This document shows, in pieces, positions 33,201 through 45,200 of a stretch of 64,000 nucleotides of DNA. How positions within the stretch are numbered: the stretch's first letter is position 1; each line of letters begins with the position of its first letter. The stretch is from positions 6,337,501-6,401,500 of the forward strand of contig OZ020307.1 in the NCBI GenBank assembly GCA_963971305.1, in the 5' to 3' direction. The notes beneath the pieces are model-generated. The model saw nothing but the letters and a program-made list of their open reading frames with translations. It was not told the origin of the DNA and searched no databases. The position numbers and the translations under genes were made by a program. The stretch is from Arcuatula senhousia. Its lineage: Eukaryota; Mollusca; Bivalvia; Mytilida; Mytilidae.

Positions 33201-36200
33201 ACATGCATTCTGTGGTGGACTTTAAAATGCATATTTCATATATATCTACATCAACATCAAATTGAACAAGCATTCTGAGAGTATTGCAAAACAATACTTA
33301 GTCCCCTACCGGCCTCATATTTCAGTCACTGGTAACAATTTGTCAAACAAATGAATATCTAAACTTGATAAGTTTAATATCTACAAGGAACAATAAAAAA
33401 GTGTAGAAAAGAAAATTGCAATAGATTTTCAAACTTCAAAGGGCCATAACTCCCATAAAAAATTGTGAACCAGCAGGAAACTCACACTTGATCTGTAACT
33501 CATCAAGGTGAACTCACATACCAAAAATCAGTTCATTATCTATAAGCGTTTTAAAAAAAAGTGCGGAAAACTGAAATTTTAGTGAATTTTCAAAGTTGAA
33601 AGGACCATAACTCCCATAAAAAATTGTGGACTGGCACGAAACTCAAACTTGATCTGTAACTCATCAAGGTGAACTCACATACCAAAAATCAAGTCATTAT
33701 CTATAAGCGTTTAGAAAAAAAGTGCGGAAAACTGAAATTTTAGTGAATTTTCAAAGTTGAAAGGGCCATAACTCCCATAAAAAATTGTGGACTGGCACGA
33801 AACTCAAACTTGATCTGTAACTCATCAAGGTAAACTCACATACCAAAAATCAGTTCATTATCTATAAGTGTTTAGAAAAAAAAAGCGGAAAACTGAAATT
33901 TTAGTGAATTTTCAAAGTTGAAAGGACCATAACTCCCATAAAAAATTGTAGACTGGCACGAAACTCAAACTTGATCTGTAACTCATCAAGGTGAACTCAC
34001 ATACCAACAAGTGTGGCCACTAAAAGTATGTCTCGCCTGCCGGCACCATCGCTAAAATCAACTACCTAAGCTTTCATTTCTTGATATAAACACAAAAAGT
34101 GTCAGTATACCTTATAACAGATGCCTAATTATTATACTATTCAAGCAATCCATTGTCCACACAAGTATTACAAAAAGTTTTCTGTCTGAAAAAAAGACCC
34201 AAGTTCACAGAGTCACTGGAGCGTAAAAGTGGGGTCATGGTCACACGGCATGGTGACAGTTGCGTTGTTCATAACCGCAACTGTCTGTTTACCCAATATC
34301 AGATGCCTAGCTATCATAACTTTCCAGCAATTCATCGTCCATAAAAGTCTTACAAAAAAGTTTTTCGGCCTGAAAAATACCTAAGTTCACAGATTCACTG
34401 GAGCGTGAAAATGAGGTCAGGGTCACACGGCATGGTGACAGTTGCATAGACCATAACCTGAACTGTCTGTATACCAAATATCAGATGCCTAGCTATTATA
34501 CTTTTCAAGCAATTCATCGTCCACAAAAGTCTTACAAAAAAGTTTACAGCCTGAAAAAAGACCTAAGTTCACAGAGTCACTGGAGCGTGAAATGAGGTCA
34601 GGGTCACATGGCATGGTGACAGTTGCGTAGACCATAACCTGAACTGTCTGTATACCAAATATCAGATGCCTAGCTATTATACTTTTCAAGCAATTCATCG
34701 TCCACAAAAGTCTTACAAAAAAGTTTACGGCCTGAAAAAAGACCTAAGTTCACAGAGTCACTGGAGCGTGAAAATGGGGTCAGGGTCAAACGGCATGGTG
34801 ACAGTTGCGTAGACCATAACCTGAACTATCTGTATACCAAATATCAGATGCCTAGCTATTATACTTTTCAAGCAATTCATTGTCCACAAAAGTCTTACAA
34901 AAAAGTTTACGCCGCCGCCGTCGCCGCCGTCGCCGGAAAGTAATACCTATGTCTCGCCTTCCGCGACTATTCGTCGCAGGCGAGACAAAAATCAGTTCAT
35001 TATCTATAAGCGTTTAGAAAACAAGAGGCTCCCAGGAGCCTGAATCGCTCACCTGGTCTTAATGTCAACCCTTTGAAGACTTTTGTATAGCTACATTTTT
35101 GTAAATGAGCTGAATGTTTAAGCAATAAAAAGCTTTTCTCTATCCGCAATAGTTTTCATTCCAAAGCAAAAAACACTATTTTTCACCTTTAAAGGGCCAT
35201 AACCCCTTAAAGGGGTCATCTGACAACTTCGACCCTAAAAAGACTTTTGTAGAGCTAATTAAGCTTAACATTTAAGCAAGCAACATCTTTTCTCTATCTG
35301 CAAAAGTTTTCTTTCTTTAGGCCAAAAACTCTATTTTTTGCCTTTAAGGGGCCGTAACCACTATAAGGGGTCATCTGGCGACTTTGACCCTATGGAAACT
35401 TTTGTAGAGCTAAATGAGCTGAACATTTAAGCAAGCAACAACTTTTCTCTATCTGCAATTGATTTCATTCCATAGGCCAAAAACACTATTTTTTGCCTTT
35501 AAGGGGCTGTAACCCCTATAGGGGGGTCATCTGACAACTTCAACCATATGGAGACTTGTGTAGAGCTAAATGAGCTGAACATTTAAGCAAGCAACAGCTT
35601 TTCTCTATCTGCAATAGTTTTCATTCTATAGGCCAAAAACACTATTTTTTGCCTTTTAGGGGCCGTAACCCCTATAAGGGGTCATCTGACAACTTCGACC
35701 CTATGGAGGCTTGTGTAGAGCTAAACGAGTTGAACATTTAAGCAAGCAACAGCTTTTCTCTATCTGCAATAGTTTTCATTCTATAGGCCAAAAACTCTAT
35801 TTTTTGCCTTTAAGGGGCCATAACCCCTATAAGGGGTCATCTGACAACTTTGACCCTATGGAGACTTTTGTAGAGCTAAATGAGCTGAACATTTAAGCAA
35901 GCAACAGCTTTTCTCTATCTGCAATAGTTTTCATTCTATAGGCCAAAAACACTATTTTTTGCCTTTTAGGGGCCGTAACCCCTATAAGGGGTCATCTGAC
36001 AACTTCGACCCTATGGAGGCTTGTGTAGAGCTAAACGAGTTGAACATTTAAGCAAGCAACAGCTTTTCTCTATCTGCAATAGTTTTCATTCTATAGGCCA
36101 AAAACTCTTATTTTTTGCCTTTAAGGGGCCATAACCCCTATAAGGGGTCATCTGACAACTTTGACCTTATGGAGACTTTTGTAGAGCTAAATGAGCTGAA

Positions 36201-39200
36201 CATTTAAGCAAGCAACAGCTTCTCTCTATCTGCAATAGCTTTCATTCCATAGGCCAAAAACATGAAAAAATGCTATTTTTCACCTTTAAGGGGCCGTAAC
36301 TCCCATAAGGGGTCATCTGACAACTTCGACTCAATGGAGACTTTTGTAGAGCTTTTGATGCTGAAGCAGTAGCGTGGCATCAGATTTCATCTATCTCTTA
36401 TACTTTTTGATTTACAAGCCAAAAACAGTAGTCTGACCCCCCTGGTCTATTTTTAGCAACGGCGGCCATGTTTTTCGACGAATCAAAAATCCCCACATCA
36501 GTTCTGTGGGGAATACCCTAAAGTACCACCAGACCAAATTTGGTTTGAATCTGTCCAGCCGTTTCAGAGGAGAAGAAGTTTGAAGAAAAGTTAACGACGA
36601 CGACGGACGACGACGACGACGGACGCCAAGTGATGGCAATAGCTCACATGGCCTTTGGCCAGGTGAGCTAAAAAGTGCGGAAAACTGAAATTTTAGTGAA
36701 TTTTCAAACTTCAAAGGGCCATAACTCCCATAAAAAATTGTGGACCGGCAGGAAACTCAAACTTGATCTGTAACTCATCAAGGTAAACTCACATACCAAA
36801 AATCAAGTCATTATCTATAAGTGTTTAGAAAAAAAGTGTGGAAAACTGAAATTTTAGTGAATTTTCAAACTTCAAAGGGCCATAACTCCCATAAAAAATT
36901 GTGGACCGGCAGAAAACTCAAACTTGATCTGTAACTCATCAAGGTAAACTCACATACCAAAAATCAGTTCATTATCTATAAGTGTTTAGAAAAAAAAAGC
37001 GGAAAACTGAAATTTTAGTGAATTTTCAAAGTTCAAAGGGCCATAACTCCCATAAAAAATTGTGGACTGGCACGAAACTCAAACTTGATCTGTAACTCAT
37101 CAAGATAAACTCACATACCAAAAATCAGTTCATTATCTATAAGCGTTTAGAAAAAAAGTGCGGAAAACTGAGGCGTGACAGACGGACAGACAGACGGACG
37201 GACAGACAGACGGACAGAGCGCAAACCTATAGTCCCCTTCGGCTTTCGCCGGTAGGGGACTAAAAAAGGCTTGTTAATATATTAATTGATATGTTTGGCC
37301 ATCTGACCCCTAATTTCTCTAAAACTGTAAGAGATATTGCAAATCTGACTGAAAAAATACAGGCAGGGTATTGCACAAGGATTCCAATGAAAAAAAGATT
37401 TTGAAAATCGGACCAAAAATAAAAAAGTTGAGTTTATGGTCGTGGCCCGTCTTTGCCCCCCCCCATCCGTACCTATTTAACGGTTAAATATTTATCAAAA
37501 CCTTTGACACATCTAGTTGACAGAATTTAATGAGCAATTCAACAACAAAAATTTTTTTCAAAACTGAATGAATAATAAAACATACTACAATAGTTTTTTG
37601 TCAATACACCCATTTGAGCCCCTTTTGACACCTTTTTTTCTAAAATTGAAGGGGCCAAAAACCCTCAATACTAGACCAACCTTTTTTTCTGGATATAATC
37701 ACCATATTGAAACTTCATAAAAATTGGCTGGCGCACTTGAACTAATTATTTTGGGGTAAAACTATTTGCTTTAACAAACATTTAAAAAATGACGTTTTTT
37801 GCCCCTTTGACCACTAATTTCTCAAAAATGGTAAGAGATATTGCAAATCTGATTGAAAAACGCAGGCAGGGATTTTCACAAGGATTCCAATGAAAAAAAA
37901 AATTTGAAAATCGGACCACAAATAAAAAAGTCAATTTTTGGGGTGTGGCCCCTTTTTGACCCCCTGTAGCAATTTAACGGTGCAATAAATATCTAAATCA
38001 TTGTACATTTAGTTGACAGAATTTAATGAGGAATTCAATAAAAAAAGAATTTTCGAAATAGAATGAATAACAAACATTCTACAACAGTTTTGTCAATACA
38101 CCCGTTTTAGCCCTTTTTGGCCCTTTTTTCTAAAACGGTAGGGGCTACAAACCCCAAATACGATACCAACCTTCCTTTAGTGGTTACAAACATCATATCA
38201 AAATTTCAAAACAATTGGTCAACATTTACTCGAGTTATCGCACGGAAACCAAATGTTCCCAGACGACAACGACGACGACGACGACATCGCCATAACATTA
38301 TACGATCGCAAAATTTTGCGGTCGTATAAAAACGTAAACATGAATAATAGATAAGTAATTAGTTAAAATACAACAGCCAAGTGTCTCTTAAAGCTGTCAT
38401 TACTGTTTGTATTACAGGGATAATCAGATATCAATTAAACTGTGCTGATTCTGATAGGAAATATGAAAATAAAGAAAGGGAAATATATTGATTTTCTATG
38501 TGTTATTAGTCTAAAGAGCATCAGCCCTTCAATACTTTTAAATAAAAATCTTTAACTGAAAAATATAACTAGTAATTAAAAACACGAGATGAAAAAGTCT
38601 AATGATTGAAATAGTTTCATTTAATCATTAAATCAAGCAACAGAGCTACTGAATAGAGACAAAGATTAATCAAACAGAGAGGAGATGATGATTTCATGCA
38701 TAACCATCAATAAAGTATAAAAAAATCCATTCAAATAAATGCAATATATTAACTGTATACTACATGACTGTAATCCTAAATTATAGACTCTTAAAGTTGG
38801 ACAACATTTTGACAAAATGATTTTATATATGTTTCGTGAAACATACTTACCCATCAATATTACATATTGAATATAACCCCCCTTTTAGACGTTTTCCATT
38901 CGCAAAGAGGTGAAGGTCAAACTAAAAAATATATCACGTGACACGTACTCACCTCCATATTGTACCAAACACAGGTAAGTTCAGTTTTAATTTTTGCGTC
39001 CTTTTGGACAGATGTTTCCTTTCTCAGCTTAAATTAAACGCTTAAATCATTTAAGAATTCGAAATCGATACCTAGTAAAATGGATGACTCAGATAATGAT
39101 ACACAGAGTGCCGATATCGGCAATGAAGTTGAAGATTTTCCTCGCACGACCTGTGCGGTTGCGGGAAATTTGAAAGATGTAAAATCTTCTAATAGTAATA

Positions 39201-42200
39201 ACGCTCGAACATCAGGTTTGACTGCTTCGACAGGTAAAAAGCCGAAACGAGTGTCTAAATCGGCAGCTCGTCAGGCCGAATTAGAGGGAAGGCTGGACAA
39301 TTTTGAAGTAAGTGTGAATAGTAAATTTGACCAGTTAATTTCACTTTTTCAAGCTAGTCAGTCTCAGAACAATAATCAGAATAGGGATTTTTTGCCCAGA
39401 TCTGATAGTTCTTTGGATAACGTCCCATCTGGGGAGCGTAGACCACAAGCAAAACAGGGAAACGGCTCTAATACAGGAGTGCGTAGGCCTATAATCTCAC
39501 TAGATCCTAACTTGGACCAAGACTTGGGTTCGCCTAGAGTAAATCTACGTGATAATTTAGATTTAGACAACAGGTCTGAAATTTCTTTACATGTAAATGG
39601 GGAAGAACGCAGATTTTTAGATGTACGTTCTGATCCAGAAAGTGATCATGATGAAAATGTTTCTACAGGGTCAGGTGTAGAAGATAATGATAAAACTTTG
39701 ACAAACAGTTGTAGTGTGGGTCGTTTTACCAAACATGTTGTCACAACATCAGACGAAAGATCTGTTAATGACAAATCAGATAAATCAGCAAGAGTTGATG
39801 TTTTATCTAAAATTTTTAAGGAAGATGTTAATAAAGTTAAAGCTAAGAGTGGTTTATTAATTGACCAGACTCAGATTGACATTCTTTCTACCTCTTGGCG
39901 TAGTCAATATCCTGATAGGGTATCTGCTTACAGGGAAGAATATAAAAACTGTTTCCCGATACATGACGATTCAGTTAGTTTTTTAAATGTACCTAACTTA
40001 GATGATATCGTGGAGGTTATGCTAAAGCAAACTCATGGTGCTAAAGCTGTGAAAGGTTGGGACAGTAATCATAGGCAATTACACAACCAACCCTTTAAAC
40101 AAATAGAAAAGTTAGGATATCAGGGGCAATTAGGAGCTCGAATGAATATCATTTCTATCATGTATATGCAACAAGCACTTGGCTCGTTACTTCAGTCTAT
40201 TGAGAATGATAGCTTGGACAAATCAAGCATGTGCGATAGCATTAAAGACATATTTGCAATGTCAACTAAAGCTTTGGACCAAGCGGGTCGTACCGGCGCA
40301 TTTATGCATTTGATTCGCCGTAAGGCGGCTGCTCATGACACTGGTCTTGCTAATTTAACTGACTTACGCACAAAATGTCAATATTTACCTCTTTCAGAAG
40401 ATGGTGTTTTTGGGAAGGCATTAGAGACCTGTCTCGAAAAACGCAAAGAACAGAAGGATCAACTAACAGAGTTGTTACCTGAATATTGTCCTGAATCGAG
40501 GAAAAGAAAATCAGATTCCAATAGTAAGAATACTGATTATGTTAATAAGAAACCTAAGTATAGTCAGGTGGTTTCAGATTCCAAGAATGTTACTGGTAAC
40601 AAGAGTAATTATAAGCCTCCTGTAGGGTCAGGGCCTAGAAACAGAGCCAATACAGCACCCAAAGACAAAGGCAGTTATTATGGTGGTGCCAAGAAAGATG
40701 GCAGAAATACCAGTGGCAGTAAAGGAGCTACTCAGTCTTCTTGGGGGTCTTTTCGGATTCCTCGAAAGAATGACAGCTGACTATCAAGTAAGTTATGTAA
40801 TGTGTTCAGAGATACCAGTAGGGGGTCGTTTGACACATTTTCTCCAAAATTGGAAACAGATAACCACAGATCAGTGGGTTATTTCAATAATAGAAATGGG
40901 GTACAAACTGGAATTTCTTCAAAGACCTCAATTTGTAGGGATAAAAAAGACCATTGTGTCTCAAGAGAATTTACCAATTTTCATGAAAGAAATAGATTCT
41001 TTAAAGGAAAAAAATGTTATAGAAAAAGTCCCTTATCCAATGAACCTAGCAGGTTTTTACAGTACATTATTTCTTGTACCGAAAAAGAACGGGAAGATGA
41101 GAATGGTGACAAATCTCAAGCCCCTAAATCTTTTGTTAAAAAAGATTCATTTCAAAATGGACACAATGTCCAAAGTAATCAATCTAGTAAAGCCGAAAGA
41201 TTGGGCAATATCTCTAGATCTTTCAGATGCATATCTTCATGTGCCAATATTTCAAAGTCACAGAAAATTCATGAGATTTTGCATACACAATCAATGTTAT
41301 CAATGGAAAGCAATGTGCTTCGGCCCAACTTTTGCTCCAAGAATTTTTACAAAATTGGTAACTGTAGTAGCAGCTTATCTAAGGTCCCAGAATATAAGAT
41401 TAGTCGTATATCTGGACGACTGGATGATAGTCAATCAGAACAAGTCTATGCTTTTGAAAGATCGACAGACATGCCTAAATCTTTTGATTTCACTAGGTTT
41501 CATAATAAACAAAGAGAAATCCAGTTTAATTCCCAGCCAGAGGATAACATATCTGGGCGGGGATTTTCATTTGGACAAAGGGTTAGTGTTTCCAACTTTG
41601 GAGAGAATACAGAAACTTCAAATGTTAATTCAGAAAATGAACACAGTAAAACCAACTGCTCTAGATTTTCTAAAAATTCTGGGTATGATGGCATCATGTG
41701 TGGAACTAATTCCAAATGCCCGGTTACACATGAGGCCAATACAGCTACACCTCTTAAGTTTTTGGAGTCCAATAAACAAAGACATGTCAACTCTAATTCC
41801 ATTTACTCCACATCTGAAATCACACTTATCATGGTGGATAAATTCAGTGAACACGCTGAAAGGCCGATCTTTAGTGTGTCCCATGAATTCTGTTACCGTC
41901 ACAACAGATGCTTCCAAAAGCGGTTTTGGGGGTTACATTGGGAATCAAATTTTTCAAGGGGAATGGAATGCAATTCAGAAACTTTGGCATATCAATTGTT
42001 TAGAAATGAAAGCAGTTTATCTGACAATTTGTCATTTTCTGCCTCAGTTGAAAGGGCTTTGTGTGTTGATTCGGAGCGACAACACAAGCGTAGTACAATA
42101 TATCAACCGACAAGGGGGCACAAAGTCTCCCAGTCTCTGTTTTCTGACATGGGAACTATGGCAGATGGCTTTAGAGAATCAAATGACTCTGAAAGCGGTG

Positions 42201-45200
42201 CACATTTCCGGTTCAAGCAATGTCTTGGCGGATCAGTTAAGCAGGGTGAAGATCCGTCATACAGAATGGATGTTGAACAAATCTGTAGTTCATCAGTTAT
42301 TTGTACAGATGGGTTTCCCATTAGTGGACATGTTTGCATCCAATCTGAACAAGCAGACACCAGTGTTTTGCACTTGGTTTCCTCATCCAGAGGCTCTTGC
42401 AGTAGATGCTTTGACAATATCTTGGGAGAACATGTTTGCATATGTGTATCCTCCCATTTGCCTCATACCGAAAATTTTGCAATATATGAGGCAATTCCGT
42501 TGTCAGATTATCTTGATTGCACCACAGTGGCCTCGGAGACACTGGTATCCGGAGATTTTACAAATGCTAATTGCTCCACCAGTCAGGTTACCAATGTTGG
42601 AAAATCTGTTGTCTCAACCGAAAACCAACATTTACCATCCGAATGTTCAGATGTTGAGTCTGACAGCATGGCTGCTCTCAACAGAAACTTCAAAGCAGAA
42701 GGCTTTTCAGAGTCAGCTACAAATTTGCTCAATGCGTCCTGGCGTAAAGGTACACAACGAGACTATACTAAGAAATTCGAAAAGTTTCGTAGCTGGTGTG
42801 ATCAACAACAGGTTGATCCCTATCAAGCAACTTTAAATCAAATTGCAGATTTTTTAGTTCATCTTTTCGAATCGGGTTTACAATATAGGACCATTTCAGG
42901 GTATAGGTCTATGTTGTCAGCTGTTTTACCACCAATTGGCAATTTTCAGGTTGGGCAACATCCACATGTTTCAAGATTGCTAAAAGGGGTATTTCATTCT
43001 AGACCCCCAAAGGTCAAATTGTTACCTGAGTGGGATTTAGAAGTAGTTTTGAAAGCTTTAGAAAATGAACCATTTGAGCCATTACAGCAGGCTACTCTAA
43101 AATTTCTAACTTTTAAAGTGATTTTTCTCACTGCAATAACAACTTTTCGAAGATGCAGTGATTTGCAAAGTCTGAGAATAGATAATGAATCCATGAAAAT
43201 TCAAGAAAAGGGTATTATTTTTATCAGACATGGTTTAGCAAAACAGGACAGACAATCTCATTTTGGTGTTAAGATTTTGGTACCTCAGTTTTCAGAAAGA
43301 AAACTATTAGATCCAAAAAGAGCAATGGTTCACTATTTAGAAAGAACAAAACAGAGTAGAGAAAAGTTAGAACCTTGTGAGAAAGTTAAATTGTTTCTGG
43401 CTATAAATGAGCCACACAAACCTGTTTCTACTGTTACAATCTCAAAATGGATTGTAAACACTATCAAATTCGCATATGGGGATAGTCAATTGAATGTTAA
43501 TGCACATTCTACCAGAGCAGTTGCTCCGTCCTGGGCATTATACAATGGTGCATCAACAAAGTCAATTCTGGAGGCAGCAGATTGGTCTTCAGAATCTACT
43601 TTTGTAAAGTTTTACTTAAGGGATTTAGATTCTCTTAAAGTATTACAGTAGTTGAATTTCTGTTTATTATATGTATTCAAAATGCTTGTTTAACAGTATT
43701 TTGATAAATATTTTTGATATTTACTTGCAGAATGAATGACAGTTATATTGGTTACCTGTAAATACGTTTTTTTCTGCATGCTATTATTGTTCCTGTTTGA
43801 TGTTTATTGGTGGAAGTATTTTAAAGATTTTTGAAGACGGAAATATATCCGCCACCATTGGATACTGCTTAGAAATCAGTGAGTATTCAATATGTAATAT
43901 TGATGGGTAAGTATGTTTCACGAAACATATATAAAATGGATCTTTTTTGATCCTCAAAAACAGATTTTATATGTGTTTCTTTGGTGAAACATACTTACCC
44001 AGATCCATCCACCGCCCCATATATATTTCCTTATGTTAGTTATTGGGTTTATTATAGACGCCAAAAATTAACTGAACTTACCTGTGTTTGGTACAATATG
44101 GAGGTGAGTACGTGTCACGTGATATATTTTTTAGTTTGACCTTCACCTCTTTGCGAATGGAAACGTCTAAAAGGGGGGTTATATTCAATATGTAATATTG
44201 ATGGGTAAGTATGTTTCACCAAAGAAACACATATAAAATCTGTTTTTGAGGATCAAAAAAGATCCATTTTCAACAAGTATATTTAATGATTTTTTGTTGT
44301 TGTTGATAGAATTTTAAGTCTGCTTTAAACAACTGTAACATTTGGAAATAGATAATTGTATTGTATTTCACAGAGCATTTGCAGGATGCCTTTTAGATGT
44401 AAAATAGGCCAATGTTTATTGGGCTGATAAATGGTGTCTTGACAGTTAAAAAATTGTCTGATTGCCTGATACATTAACTAAGGTTTCTTCAGAATCAACA
44501 ATTGAATTATTCCTTTTTACCATGTTTACCATACAGGTTTATCTAACACATTTGACCTTTTGGTGTTAAATAATTGTAGAAAACCTTAAACAAAGCTTTA
44601 TTGATCAAGTAAATATTGTTAATATTATTTGTCTGTGTAAAGTGAATTATCACCACCCTATATCTCATGGCAGACTGGAAGTTGTCTAATTCAGAATCCA
44701 CTGGGATCCCGAGTCCTTGGAAAGCAATCCTATAGATTTATATGTTCCACTTCAAAGGCTTATTTTGATTCAATTTGATGGTATAGCATTAGTGTATAGC
44801 TATTGGGTCACTTATACAAATCCACTAGTGAAGTTTACTGATAGGGAAATGGTTATATTTGTGGAATAATTGTATCAGTACTACTGGGTAATAATTCCAT
44901 GTGTTCCAATATTACATGTTAGCCTGGAAGTTTTATATTCAATTGTTATCAAATTATACATTTAGTGCTTTTACTGCTAATAAAGAATTATAATCCCCGT
45001 GTTTATATTGGTACTCCTTAATGAAATTAGGTAAACTACAACTTAATCCCTCTATTGAAATTTGCAACAATGGAAGATGATTACCGTGATCAGTTAAATT
45101 GACATCTATACAGAGGAGATTAACTTGTTATGGGTATGAATTTTTTTGCTTGAAGGAAAAAAACTCCTACACTAAGGAAAAAAACTCCCACACTGTAGGA

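Larger units (their letters stand above)
33299..37262 (+). mobile_element. Family D element, carrying nested C and A elements
   Basis: Perfect 15-bp inverted ends TAGTCCCCTACCGGC and GCCGGTAGGGGACTA. The body has ~155-bp units (GGGCCATAACTCCCATAAAA, GTGCGGAAAACTG). A (GACGGACA)n tract at 37176-37218 precedes a terminal hairpin (37230-37262) with arms TAGTCCCCT and AGGGGACTA. Net length without the two insertions is about 1.3 kb. Confidence 0.85.
33075..38329 (+). mobile_element. Family E element, split by a family D insertion
   Basis: The 5' part (33075-33298) starts AGCTACGCCGAGCGCAGC then ATACGACCGCAA. The 3' part (37263-38329) carries the body motifs GGGGCCAAAAA and CAGGCAGGGATTTT, a (GAC)n tract at about 38262-38285 and the hairpin at 38299-38328 with arms TATACGATCGCAAAA and TTTTGCGGTCGTATA. 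Family D (33299-37262) sits between the parts. Confidence 0.8.
38820..44270 (+). mobile_element. DIRS-type tyrosine-recombinase retrotransposon
   Basis: A 5.45-kb element in antisense orientation inside a TBC1D16 intron. Inverted terminal repeats of ~180-210 bp (38820-39002 and 44057-44270) share ATACTTACCCATCAATATTA and GGAGGTGAGTACGTGTCACG. An internal complementary region at 43885-44000 is the reverse complement of the joined right and left termini, as DIRS replication through circular intermediates requires. Three open frames follow: gag-like, RT/RNase H and tyrosine recombinase. No target duplication is expected. All three frames are uninterrupted, suggesting a young copy. Confidence 0.92.

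Noticed and set aside
41500..42542. Minus-strand frames of 73-112 codons in the DIRS element
   Set aside because: Shadows of the RT/RNase H coding sequence.
40802..42650. The whole 949-codon frame as one functional protein
   Set aside because: Only about the last 340 residues form a tyrosine recombinase; the upstream part mirrors the RT frame and shows no domain.
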